A stretch of 64,000 nt of DNA, from assembly GCA_019120375.1 (NCBI GenBank), contig DWVE01000073.1:9012-73011 (forward strand). Direction: 5' to 3'. Below the pieces are notes generated by a model, which saw nothing but the letters and a program-made list of their open reading frames with translations, had not been told where the DNA came from and did no database searches. Shown piece after piece: positions 17,405 through 26,086 of this stretch. The stretch is from Allofournierella_A excrementavium (GTDB lineage Bacteria > Bacillota > Clostridia > Oscillospirales > Ruminococcaceae). Made by a program: the position numbers and the translations under genes. How positions within the stretch are numbered: position 1 is the first letter of the stretch; each line of letters starts with the position of its first letter.

Positions 17405-18055
17405 TCAAAGGGTGTCCAACAGGGGAACCACGGCGAACAGGTCCGGCACGATGGCCGCCGTCAGAGTTTGCAGCTCGTCGGTGGGCTCCATCAGGTCGGG
17501 CACCATCACCGCCTTGCAGCCCGCCGCCGCGCCGGCGCGGATGCCGTTGGGGCTGTCCTCCAGCACCATGCAGCGCTCCGGGGCCCTGCCCGCCAGCGCC
17601 GCGCCCTTCAGGAACACCTCCGGGTCGGGCTTGCCGTGCTGCACGTCGTCGCCGCACACAAGGCCCTTGAAATAACCGTCGATGCCCGCCCGCTTGAGAT
17701 AGCCCTTGGTGATGACCCGGCGGGTGCTGGTGCACACCACCGCCGGCAGGCCCCGGCGCTCCAGCTCTTTCAAAAGCTCCACAAGGCCGGGCTTCTTGGG
17801 CAGGTCGTGCTCGTCCACCAGCCGGTCCATCACCACCCGGGCCTTGGCCTGGTAGTCGTCAAAGTCAAAGTCCGGGCCCAGCCGTTCCAGACACACCCGC
17901 TTGCAGCCCGCCCGGTTGCAGCCCCGCATGGCCACCACCACGTCCAGGTTCACCGGCAGGCCCTCGGCCTCGGCGGTGGCCATCCAGGCTTCAGTCCACA
18001 GCCGCTCGGTGTCGAACATCAGGCCGTCCATGTCAAACAAAACCGCTTCGATCAT
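17405..18055 (-). CDS. HAD-superfamily phosphatase (beta-phosphoglucomutase/YcjU-like)
   Basis: Haloacid-dehalogenase-type hydrolase of 216 residues. Motif I LFDMDGLMFDTE is at about 6-17 with both catalytic Asp residues, motif II VCTSTRR lies near 109, and motif III/IV GKPDPEVF and LEDSPNGIRAG lie near 143 and 170. The four-helix cap inserted after motif I places it in the subfamily with phosphoglycolate phosphatases and beta-phosphoglucomutases. The start at 18055 has GGAAAGGAAC upstream. It follows the DNA polymerase IV gene after 25 bases. Probable substrate: a small phosphosugar or nucleotide; not resolvable. Confidence 0.9.
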   Translation of the reverse strand: MIEAVLFDMDGLMFDTERLWTEAWMATAEAEGLPVNLDVVVAMRGCNRAGCKRVCLERLGPDFDFDDYQAKARVVMDRLVDEHDLPKKPGLVELLKELERRGLPAVVCTSTRRVITKGYLKRAGIDGYFKGLVCGDDVQHGKPDPEVFLKGAALAGRAPERCMVLEDSPNGIRAGAAAGCKAVMVPDLMEPTDELQTLTAAIVPDLFAVVPLLDTL

Positions 18056-18080
18056 ACGTTCTCGTTCCTTTCCCGCTCCG

Positions 18081-19349
18081 TCACAGCGGGCCTTTCGCCC
18101 GCTCGTCGTCCTCGTCTTCGCCGCCCTTTTCCTCCATGGAAAGGCGGCCCAGCCCCAGGTCCCGGCGCAGAATGCTGCCCGCGCCGATGGCTCCCTTGCC
18201 GTATTTGCCCCGGATGGCGTCCAGGCTCTGTTCCAGCTTTTCCCGCCTCGGGTCGGGCCGGGGCGCGTCCTCAAAAAAGCTCTGCTGCACCGCCGCCGGC
18301 TCCTCGGTGAGGCTTTGAGCCGTCACCGTGAGCATCCGCACCGGCTGGCCCTCGTGCCAGTTGGCCTGCATCAGCCGCCACGCGGCGTCCGCCAGGTCCC
18401 GGGCCAGATGGGTGCTCATGGGCAGCCGCGTCTGCCGGGTGATGGTCTTGAGGGAGGCGTCCCGCACCGTCAGCTGCACCGCCCCCGCCCACACGCCGTG
18501 GCGGCGCAGGCGGGCGGCCACCTCGTCCGAGAGGGCCCACAGCGCCGAGTGCACCTCGGCGGCGGTGACCAGGTCCCGGGGAAAAGTGCGCCCGCTGCCC
18601 ACGCTCTTCACCGGCTCCTTTTCGCCCCAAAGGCGCACCGGCGCGTCGTCCAGCCCCCGGGCGTAGCGGCTTAAGGTATGCCCCAGCTTGCCCAGGGCCG
18701 CCGCCAGCGCCTTTTCGTCCGCCGCCGCCAGGTCCCCGATGGTGGAGATGCCCATGCCCGCCAGCTTTTCGGCGGCCGAACGCCCCACAAAGAGCATGTC
18801 CCGGGCCGGCAGCGGCCAGAGGACGTCCTGGAAGTTTTCCCGGGTGATAAGGGTGGTGGCGTCCGGCTTTTTGTAGTCGCTGCCCAGCTTTGCGAACACC
18901 TTGTTGAAGCTGGCCCCCACCGAGATGGTCAGGCCGGTGGCCCCGCGCACCTCGGCCCGCAGCCGGTCCGCCAGCGCCTTGGGGCTTTGGGCGAACAGCT
19001 GCCAGGAGCCGCTCACGTCCAGCCAGCTCTCGTCGATGCTGAAGGGCTCCACCCGGTCGGTGAAGCGGCAGTAGATCTCGTTGATGACCTTGTAATAATG
19101 AACATACCGTTCCCGGTGAGGCTCCAGCAGAACAAGGTCCGGGCACTTGCGCTTTGCCTGCCAGATGGCCTCGGCGGTCTTGACCCCCATGGCCTTGGCG
19201 GGCTCGTTTTTCGCCAGGATGATGCCGTGGCGGCTGGCCGGGTCGCCGCACACCGCCACCGGCTTTTGGCGCAGTTCGGGCCGGGAGAGCAGCTCCACGC
19301 TGGCGTAAAAGCTGTTGCAGTCGCAGTGCAGCACCCATCGCTCGGCCAT
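18081..19349 (-). CDS. dinB: DNA polymerase IV (Y family)
   Basis: Translesion DNA polymerase of 422 residues. The catalytic carboxylates are in HCDCNSFYASVE near residue 8 and in FSIDESWLD near 103. The palm, thumb and little-finger regions follow in normal order. The C-terminus has a charged tail and no clear beta-clamp motif of the QLxLF type, though LGLGRLSM near the end could serve. No LexA-type box is visible in the short upstream region (19350-19400), which it shares with the promoter of the divergent gene. Confidence 0.95.
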   Translation of the reverse strand: MAERWVLHCDCNSFYASVELLSRPELRQKPVAVCGDPASRHGIILAKNEPAKAMGVKTAEAIWQAKRKCPDLVLLEPHRERYVHYYKVINEIYCRFTDRVEPFSIDESWLDVSGSWQLFAQSPKALADRLRAEVRGATGLTISVGASFNKVFAKLGSDYKKPDATTLITRENFQDVLWPLPARDMLFVGRSAAEKLAGMGISTIGDLAAADEKALAAALGKLGHTLSRYARGLDDAPVRLWGEKEPVKSVGSGRTFPRDLVTAAEVHSALWALSDEVAARLRRHGVWAGAVQLTVRDASLKTITRQTRLPMSTHLARDLADAAWRLMQANWHEGQPVRMLTVTAQSLTEEPAAVQQSFFEDAPRPDPRREKLEQSLDAIRGKYGKGAIGAGSILRRDLGLGRLSMEEKGGEDEDDERAKGPL

Positions 19350-19397
19350 CTTCCCCGCCCCCTTTGCCTAATCAGTATACCACAACGCCCCCGCTTG

Positions 19398-19406
19398 TGC
19401 TATAAT
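19398..19406 (+). promoter_or_regulatory. extended -10 promoter
   Basis: TGC-TATAAT, 28 bases before the start at 19435, with no clear -35. Confidence 0.5.
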
Positions 19407-19434
19407 GGCATCCATGGAAAGGAGCGTGCGTCCC

Positions 19435-20250
19435 ATGCCGTTTACCCTGTACCAGCTGCTGTGGTACTTTTTCATCTACGCCTTCCTGGGCTGGTGCCTG
19501 GAGGTGGTGTTCTGCACCGTCAACTCCGGCCAGTGGGTCAACCGGGGCTTTCTGAACGGGCCGGTCTGCCCCATCTACGGCACGGGCATGTGCATCGTGC
19601 TGCTGGTGCTGGAGCCGCTGGCGGGCAACGCCCTGCTGCTCTTCCTCGGCTCCATGGTGCTCACCAGCGCGCTGGAGCTGGTCACCGGCTTCGTGCTGAA
19701 AAAGGCCTTCCACACCAGCTGGTGGGACTACTCCGACCAGCCCTTCAACATCGGGGGCTACATCTGTTTGAAATTCAGCCTGGCCTGGGGCCTCGCGGGC
19801 ATGGCGGCGGTGCGGCTGCTGCACCCGCCCATCGCCCGGCTGGTGGACCGCCTGCCCCACACGGCGGGCTGGGTGCTGCTGGGGGTCTTCGGCGCGGTGC
19901 TGGCGGCGGACCTGGCGGCCACGCTGGTCACTCTGGCGGGCCTGGAGCGGGACCTGCGGGAGCTGGAAAAGCTGGGCGCGGCCCTGCGCCGCGGCAGCGA
20001 CGCGGTGAGCAAGGAGCTGGGCGACGCGGCCCTGGCCGCCGACGAAAAGCTGGCCGAGAGCCGGCAGGCCCTGCCCGGGCGCATCGCCGACCTGGAAGCG
20101 CGGCGGGACCTTTTGCGGGCGGCCATCACCGACCGGCGGCTCTTCGGCGCGCGGCGTCTGCTGCGTGCCTTCCCCGGTATGCGCAACCTGCGCCACCGGG
20201 AGGTGCTGGAGGCCCTAAAGGCGGAGCTGGAGGAAAAGCTGCGCCGCTGA
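19435..20250 (+). CDS. CmpB-like putative ABC-transporter permease (membrane protein)
   Basis: Membrane protein of 271 residues. The N-terminal half has five or so hydrophobic segments with the pattern FLGWCLEVVFCTV and NRGFLNGPVCPIYGTG, which I recognise as the family annotated putative ABC-transporter type IV (CmpB). Its function is unproven despite the name. The last 100 residues (about 170-271) are charged and likely coiled coil on the cytoplasmic side. The start at 19435 follows AAAGGAG; an earlier in-frame ATG overlaps that ribosome site. A clean terminator follows the stop, so it is a single-gene unit. Confidence 0.82.
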   Translation: MPFTLYQLLWYFFIYAFLGWCLEVVFCTVNSGQWVNRGFLNGPVCPIYGTGMCIVLLVLEPLAGNALLLFLGSMVLTSALELVTGFVLKKAFHTSWWDYSDQPFNIGGYICLKFSLAWGLAGMAAVRLLHPPIARLVDRLPHTAGWVLLGVFGAVLAADLAATLVTLAGLERDLRELEKLGAALRRGSDAVSKELGDAALAADEKLAESRQALPGRIADLEARRDLLRAAITDRRLFGARRLLRAFPGMRNLRHREVLEALKAELEEKLRR

Positions 20251-20258
20251 AAACCAAA

Positions 20259-20293
20259 AAGGGTGCTGATGGAACACATCGGCGCCCTTTTTT
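20259..20293 (+). terminator. intrinsic terminator
   Basis: 13-bp stem (20259-20271 with 20277-20289, two G-U pairs), 5-base loop, then a T tract. Ends the CmpB-like gene. Confidence 0.8.
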
Positions 20294-20378
20294 CGTTCCT
20301 TTGTTTGAAACTCTGCGAAAACCCGTATATGCTGAAATCAGAAGAAACACCGGCAGGCACAAGAGGAGGTGCGATGTC

Positions 20379-21581
20379 ATGGAAGGGTATCTCTCCATTC
20401 GGGAAGCAGCGGAAAAATGGGGCGTGTCCCAGCGGCGCATCAACCAGTACTGCGCCGAGGGGCGCATCCCCGGGGCGGAGCGCTTCGGAGGCTCCTGGGC
20501 CATCCCGGAAAACGCCCGGAAGCCCGGCGACCCCCGCAGGGAGAAAAAGAAGGCCGGACCCGCCGTCCCCCCCAAAAGCGCCGGAGCTGTTCCACGGCTT
20601 CATGCCCCTGATGAACACCCCGTTCCGGCCGGGGCACTGCATGGAGGCCATTGAAGGGATGAAGGCGGGCCCCACGCGGGACATCGCCCTGGCGGAGTAT
20701 CACTATTTCAGCGGCCAGGCGGAAAAGGCCCTGGAGGAAACGCAGGTCTATCTCACGGCAAAGGACGCGGGGGTGCGGCTTTCCGCCTGCTGGATCTTTG
20801 CCTATTCCTGCCTGACCATGGGCCGCATCGACCACGCCCGCCGGGCGCTGCATGAGATACGCAGCACACTGACCGCCGGCGGCGGCGCCGCCGCGCCGGG
20901 GCGGGCCATCGAGGCCTTTGTGGCCTTTGCGGCGGCGGTGCTGCTGCACCTGCCCCTGCCGGAGGAAATGCCCCCACCGACGAATTCCTGCCGCTGCTGC
21001 CGCCCGGCGTGCGGGCTTTCGCGCTGTATGTGGAGGTCCACTATCTCTATCTGAAACAGGAATACGCCATCAGCGCCGGCATCGTGGAGGCCGCCCTGGC
21101 CATGGGCGCGGCCGGCTACCCCATCTCCGCCATCTACCTGCATCTGGTGGCGGTGATGGACTACATGAGCCTGAAAAAGACCGAGCGCGCCCAGGCCCAT
21201 CTTCTCGCCGCCCGGGACATCGCCCGCCCGGACGATCTGATCGAGGGCTTCGGCGAACACCACGGCCTGCTGGGTGCCATGCTGGAGGCGGCCATCAAGC
21301 CGAAATGGCCGGAAGATTTCAAAAGGATCATCGACATCACCTACCGTTTCTCTTCCGGCTGGCGTAGAGTTCACAACCCGGTCACCGGGCACGACGTGGC
21401 GGACGATCTGACCACCACCGAGTTCGCCATCGCCATGCTGGCCGCCCGGGGCTGTACCACCCAGGAGATCGCGGAACACCTGAATATCTCGGCAAACACC
21501 GTCAAGACCCACATCGCGGAAGCCATGCGCAAGCTGGACATAAAGACCCGGAAGGACCTCAAACAGTACATGCTGCGCTGA
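20379..21581 (+). pseudogene. LuxR-type regulator with N-terminal excisionase-like HTH; two compensating frameshifts
   Basis: Joined, this is a 400-residue regulator. An N-terminal helix-turn-helix (LSIREAAEKWGVSQRRINQY, about 5-25) of the MerR/excisionase kind comes first, then a helical repeat middle, then a C-terminal LuxR helix-turn-helix (CTTQEIAEHLNISANTVKTH). The frame breaks twice. A run of seven C at 20567-20573 has one C too many. A run of five C at 20971-20975 has one too few. The first and last parts share a frame and the total length is a multiple of three; only the middle 400 bases are shifted. The start at 20379 has AGGAGG 10 bases before; an ATG at 20374 is out of frame. Whether the gene is dead, phase-variable or mis-sequenced is open. 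Confidence 0.8.
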
Positions 21582-21939
21582 AACCGCCTTTTCCGCCTTG
21601 GGCACCGCGCCCCGGGTCACCCGTTTTGGGGCCCGAAACGGGCGATGTTCAAGCCCCGCCGCCTGCGATATAATGAGGCTGTGTTCACTTCCAAGCACAA
21701 AAAGAAGGCGGCGATGCTTACCAGCAAAAGGGCACAGAGACTGCACGGAACGTTGCCGGAGAAGTTTCTGCAAACGGGGCAGGCCCCGACGGCCCGGCGA
21801 ACGGGAACAGACCGCTGCGCCGTGTCGCCCTTGAGATCCGTAATAATATAAGGACGCGCCGCATCCACGGTCCGGTCGTGGACGGGGTGCGTCCTTTTTG
21901 TGTTTGGAGGTCTCTGCGCTGAAAAAAGGAGGAAAGAAG
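21582..21939 (+). other. 358-base gap with promoter-like box and strong terminator
   Basis: The gap before the collagen-like gene holds a short inverted repeat (CCCGTTT 21620-21626 with AAACGGG 21636-21642), a TATAAT box at 21669-21674 and a strong terminator at 21851-21899. A transcript of about 215 bases could therefore be made and ended ahead of the surface-protein gene. It could be a small RNA or an attenuated leader. It also contains a possible 45-codon reading frame (21714-21851, weak AGAAGG site) that resembles nothing I know. No known riboswitch core was recognised. Confidence 0.4.
21851..21899 (+). terminator. long hairpin with T tract
   Basis: A 19-position stem (21851-21869 with 21877-21895) with two mismatches and a 7-base loop, followed by TTTTT. 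It stands 40 bases before the start of the collagen-like gene, so it acts as either a terminator or an attenuator. Confidence 0.75.
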
Positions 21940-23843
21940 ATGAAAAAACAACAAGGCGGCAAGCGGAACTTCCCGGCGGGCAGGCTTCTGGCCGCGCTGC
22001 TGAGCCTGTGCCTGCTCATCGGGCTGGTGTCGGGCGCACGACCACGGCCTTTGCCGACGGCACGGACAAGGCGATCGTGCCCGGGGTGGCGGGCCTCAAC
22101 GACCCGGTCTTTTCCAATGGCTACTATCATCCCAGCGACTACATCTACTTTGGCCTGTACCAGGGCTCCCCGCTCAAATGGCGGGTGCTGGATGCGGACA
22201 AAGCCTTCGACAAGCAGACCGACGGCGTGTTTTTGATGACGGAGGAGCTGCTGGAAACGATGCGCTATAACCCGTACAACGGTTCGACCGCATGGGAGGG
22301 CAGTGAGGCGCAGGCGTGGTGCAAGGCGTTTGCGGGCAGCACGAGCAATTTCTCCGCCGTCGAACAGGGCGTTATGATGGGCATCGCAAAAACCGAAGGC
22401 GCATACACACTGTATGACGACCCATGGGGTGAATGCATCCTGTCGGCGCAGAACAAAATGTTTTTCCTTTCCGTTCAGGAGTATTACGATTACGTCGCGG
22501 CCTGGGCCTCAATCGTCGCGCATGTGAGCAACCATTTTTGGCTGCGCACGCCCAACACGGAATGGACGACCAACGTGGGCGTTGTCTATCCGTCTGATGG
22601 CAACGTTGGCGCTTTGCAAACGGATTTCGAACATTCTGCCCGCCCCGCCTTCAACCTGGACAGCAGCGCCGTCCTTTTCAGCTCCCCCGCATCCGGCGGG
22701 AAGCCGGACGGCGAGATCAGCGCCATTGGCGATTACAGCGGCAACGAATGGAAGCTGACCCTCAAAGACAGCAGCCGCGACGGGTTCACCATCGAGAACC
22801 TACATCGCGCGGGCAACATCATCACCTTCTATTACAGCGGCGCGGCGGCGGGCGCGAACGAATACATCTCCGCCCTGGTGGTGGACAGCACCGGCGCCTA
22901 CACCCACTACGGCAGACTGCAGCCGGCGGACGAGGCCGCGGGAACGGTGGTGTTCACCCTGCCCGAACTGCCCGAAGGCAGCACGCTGTACATCTTCAAC
23001 GAGCAGTGCAACGGCGACTATAAAACCGACTACGCCAGCCATCTTGTGGAGCTGACGGTGCCCGAGGACACCTCCGGCGCGGGCGCGGACGGCCGCGAAG
23101 TGGAGCTGAAAAACGACGGCGACAGCATCCTGTGGCGGTACGCGGGCGAAGGCGACGACGCGTGGCAGACCCTGGTCGCCCTCTCCTCCATCACCGGCGC
23201 GGATGGCAAGGAAGTCCAGCTGCAGGTGGAGGACGGCTACATCCAGTGGAAATACGACGCCGACAGCGACTGGCAGAACCTGATCGCCGTTTCGGCCCTG
23301 CAGGGCATGAAGGGCGACAAGGGCGACCAGGGTGAAAAAGGCGAAAAGGGCGACAGCGGCGACACCCCCACCATCGGAGCCAACGGCAACTGGTGGATCA
23401 GCGGCGTTGACACCGGCGTCAAGGCCTCGGGCGGCAGCGCCTCCGGCTCCGGCAGCAGCTCCGGCTCCTCCTCCGCCGGCAAGGACGGTCAGGACGGCCA
23501 GGACGGCGCCAGCGGCGTGGGCATCGCGGAGCTTGCCCTCAACGAAAGCGGCGAGCTGGTGGTCACCCTGACCGACGGCACCGAGAAAAACCTCGGCAAG
23601 ATCACGGGCGAAGACGGCGTGGGCATCGCCGGCGTTGCCATCAACGAAAAGGGCGAGCTCATCGTCACCCTCACCGACGGCACTGAACTCAACGCCGGCG
23701 CGATCCCCGCCGGCACGGCGGCCCCCGGCCTGGAGCCCCTTGTCTACATCGCCCTGGGCGCCGCGGTGATCTCGCTGGCCGGCATGATCGTCATGGCGGC
23801 TTACCTGCTGGCCAAGCGCAAAAGCCTGCTGACGCAAGCGTGA
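21940..23843 (+). CDS. collagen-like membrane-anchored surface protein, frameshift in the signal peptide
   Basis: Restored, it would be 634 residues. A signal peptide begins at the ATG at 21940 (AAAGGAGGAAAG upstream, hydrophobic core LLAALLSLCLLIGLVSG). At about 22037 one base is missing and the rest reads in another frame (TTTAFADG onward, intact to 23843). The next 210 residues match the DUF6273-type domain: YFGLYQGSPLKWRVLD, and HSARPAFNLDSSAVLF at its end. Short beta repeats follow, then a collagen-like Gly-x-y run (GMKGDKGDQGEKGEKGDSGD), a Gly/Ser linker and two copies of a VGIA...GEL(V/I)VTLTDGTE repeat. A C-terminal membrane helix and a basic tail end the protein. The stretch 22260-22640 is less GC-rich than its surroundings, which suggests recombination or transfer. 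Likely an adhesin or matrix protein. Confidence 0.8.
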
Positions 23844-23876
23844 GGGAAAGCGCGATTTCCCGCTGCGCGGGCATAA

Positions 23877-23912
23877 AAAAGAAGGGCACAGCCGAAGCTG
23901 TGCCCTTCTTTT
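23877..23912. terminator. bidirectional terminator
   Basis: Perfect 16-bp stem with A-rich and T-rich ends (23877-23892 with 23897-23912) and CGAA tetraloop between convergent genes. Confidence 0.85.
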
Positions 23913-23936
23913 GCCGTTATCGGACGGGATGCGCCG

Positions 23937-24569
23937 TCACAGTTTTTTGAACACCTCGGCGCCCTGCTTGCACACCGGGCAGGTGAAGCCTGCGGGCAGC
24001 TCCTCGCCCTCGTAGATGTAGCCGCACACCGAGCACTGCCAGCGGGTGACGGCGGCGGGGGCCGGCGCGGCAGCCTGATAGCTGCTGGCCTTGGGCGGGG
24101 TCAGGCCGTTCTTCACCTGATGGTAGTAGGCGTAGGTCATGGAGGGCTCTTTGGAGAGGGTCTCGGCGTCCTCCACCTCGGCGATGAACAAAAGGTGGCT
24201 GCCCGCGTCCACCGTCTCCTTCACTTTGCAGACAAGCACCGCGTTCACATGCTCCGCCGGGCAGGGCAGCGCCTTGAACTCCACCGCCTTCAGGCCCTCG
24301 AACTTGTCCTCGTCCTTGCTGGAGCGGAAGCCGAACCGGCCGATGAGCTCCATGGGGGCCGACTCGGTCAGCACCGACACGGCGAACCGCCCGGCGCGCT
24401 GCACCGCCCCGGCGGTGAAGTTCTCCTTGTTGATGGCCACCATCACCTGCACCGGCTCGGCGGTCACCTGGGTCACCGTGTTCACCACGCAGCCCACGCC
24501 CCGGCCGCCGTCCACCGTGGTGATGACATACAGCCCGCAGCTGAGTTTGTAAAGCGCTGTCATATCCAT
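23937..24569 (-). CDS. flavin reductase-rubredoxin fusion (high-molecular-weight rubredoxin)
   Basis: A 210-residue redox protein. Residues 1-155 form a flavin-reductase-like FMN domain (KLSCGLYVITT at the start, then GCVVNTVTQVT). Residues 172-210 form a rubredoxin with both Cys pairs (CSVCGYIYEGE and CPVCKQG). This is the architecture of clostridial Hrb-type proteins, which pass electrons from NAD(P)H to flavodiiron oxygen or NO reductases, or to rubrerythrin. No flavodiiron gene is adjacent. The ATG at 24569 has AAAGGA upstream; a second ATG two codons later is possible. Probable role in oxygen defence (family knowledge, not shown here). Confidence 0.93.
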   Translation of the reverse strand: MDMTALYKLSCGLYVITTVDGGRGVGCVVNTVTQVTAEPVQVMVAINKENFTAGAVQRAGRFAVSVLTESAPMELIGRFGFRSSKDEDKFEGLKAVEFKALPCPAEHVNAVLVCKVKETVDAGSHLLFIAEVEDAETLSKEPSMTYAYYHQVKNGLTPPKASSYQAAAPAPAAVTRWQCSVCGYIYEGEELPAGFTCPVCKQGAEVFKKL

Positions 24570-24638
24570 CGTTCTGCCGTCCTTTCCATAAAACAGGAAT
24601 TATTGCTGTTTATAGTATAGCTCCCTGCCGCCCGTCTG

Positions 24639-26057
24639 TCAAGCGCGGCGGCGTTTGCCCAAAAGCTGCATCAGGATGCCCAGCACGCCCTGGAAGTTGA
24701 AGGCGCACACGCCCACGGTGATGAGGGCGCACCACAGCGGCCAGTAGGGGGTCTGGAAGATCATCAGCCCGGCCTCGGCCAGCACCATGATCAGGTTGAG
24801 GGAAAGGCGCAGGGGGGCAAAGTCGATGGCCAGCAGGCCCCGGGTGTTCACCGCACGCAGGATGAACACCACGAAGTAGCTCAGGAAGCTGGCCAGGGTC
24901 ACGCCCACGGGGCCCATCACCGGGATGAACAGCCAGTTCAAAAGGCAGTTGACCACCGCGCCCGCCAGCATGGTGTAGAGGGAGAGGGTGCTGCGCTTTT
25001 CCACCATGTAGATGCTGTTGAGGAACTGGTTCAGGCAGCTGAACAAAGTGCCGATGGCCAGCAGGGGCACGAACTGCCACGCGTCGAAGAAGTTGGCCTT
25101 GAAGATGAACATCAGCGGGCGGCACAGCAGGATGATGCCCGCGCAGCAGCAGAAGAGCAGGCTCTGGTAAAGGCCGAACACCCGGCTGAAGAACCGCTGG
25201 CGGCCCTCCAGCTCGGTCACGGCGGACAGCTGCCACGCCTCATAGAAGATGGTGCCCAGCACCGACAGGATGGTGGGCAGGAAATAGCCCACGCCCAAAA
25301 GGCCGGTCCAGTATTCGCCGGTCTGGTCCTTGTAGCCGCCGCACATGGCCTGCACGAAGAACAGGTCGCTGGCGTTGATGACCCAGAAGCTGATCTGGGC
25401 GGGCACCATGGGCAGCGAGTAGGCCAGCATCTGCTTCCAAAGGGTCATGGAGTGGAAGCGGGGCCGCAGATACCGCCCAAGCCCGGCGATGCAGAAGACG
25501 AACAGCGCGCTCAATGCGTCCGAGCAGATGATGGCCAGCACATAGCCCTTGGCCCCCATGTGGAAGCCGGAGAGGAACAGGATGGTGAAGCCCAGGTTGG
25601 TGGCGCTGCATAAAACGCCGTCCACCGCCACCAGCCGGTTCAGCTGGCGGCTGCGCACGAATTGGGTGCACCAGGTGCGCAGGCAACTCACCAGCACATG
25701 CACATAAAGGAACGGCGCGTACTCCGCGAACAGCGGGATGAACCGCAGCAGCGGATAGCAGCACAGCATGATGACAAAGCCGGTGAGGATGGTGAGCAGG
25801 CCGTCGGTAAACACCGCGCCCTTCTTCACCTTTTCGTCCAGGCCGAAGCGGATGATGGCGTAGCTCACGCCCATGCTCACCAGCGGGATGAGCAGCGAGC
25901 CGATGTTCTGCACCAGCTTGGTGATGCCCACCTCTTCCACCTGGCCCATGGCGAAGGTGATGTAGGGCTGCAGCACGATGCTGAGCAGCTTTGCCGAAAA
26001 GTTGCTGATGGCGAACAAAAGGGTGTTGTTCGCCAGGCGTTTGTACTTTGCGTCCAA
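24639..26057 (-). CDS. polysaccharide flippase (MOP superfamily, Wzx-like)
   Basis: Integral membrane protein of 472 residues with about 14 predicted membrane segments, matching the polysaccharide-export/oligosaccharide-flippase branch of the MOP superfamily. It probably moves a lipid-linked glycan unit for the envelope or capsule. The N-terminal pattern NNTLLFAISNFSAKLL and the internal SLPMVPAQISFWVINASD are typical. The start is a TTG at 26057 with GGAAAGGAAG 6 bases before it; no ATG fits. No glycosyltransferase genes lie beside it, which is unusual for a Wzx. The gene upstream on the same strand (YgjP-type) is 29 bases away. Confidence 0.9.
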   Translation of the reverse strand: MDAKYKRLANNTLLFAISNFSAKLLSIVLQPYITFAMGQVEEVGITKLVQNIGSLLIPLVSMGVSYAIIRFGLDEKVKKGAVFTDGLLTILTGFVIMLCCYPLLRFIPLFAEYAPFLYVHVLVSCLRTWCTQFVRSRQLNRLVAVDGVLCSATNLGFTILFLSGFHMGAKGYVLAIICSDALSALFVFCIAGLGRYLRPRFHSMTLWKQMLAYSLPMVPAQISFWVINASDLFFVQAMCGGYKDQTGEYWTGLLGVGYFLPTILSVLGTIFYEAWQLSAVTELEGRQRFFSRVFGLYQSLLFCCCAGIILLCRPLMFIFKANFFDAWQFVPLLAIGTLFSCLNQFLNSIYMVEKRSTLSLYTMLAGAVVNCLLNWLFIPVMGPVGVTLASFLSYFVVFILRAVNTRGLLAIDFAPLRLSLNLIMVLAEAGLMIFQTPYWPLWCALITVGVCAFNFQGVLGILMQLLGKRRRA

Positions 26058-26086
26058 AGGGATCTTCCTTTCCGTGGATGGTGCGC

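Noticed and set aside
19350..19434. LexA-type SOS box before DNA polymerase IV
   Set aside because: No GAAC-N4-GTTC or CGAACRNRYGTTCG-like sequence is present in the gap.
21582..21899. Cyclic-di-GMP or other known riboswitch, or a tRNA-like T arm at GTTCAAGCCCC (21647 onward)
   Set aside because: No matching core (for example GACGCAAAGCC) and no cloverleaf pairing around the GTTCAAG sequence.
23320..23375. Gly-Asp-Lys triplet run as a CRISPR or simple DNA repeat
   Set aside because: The periodicity is coding (collagen-like Gly-x-y) and there are no spacers or conserved direct repeats.
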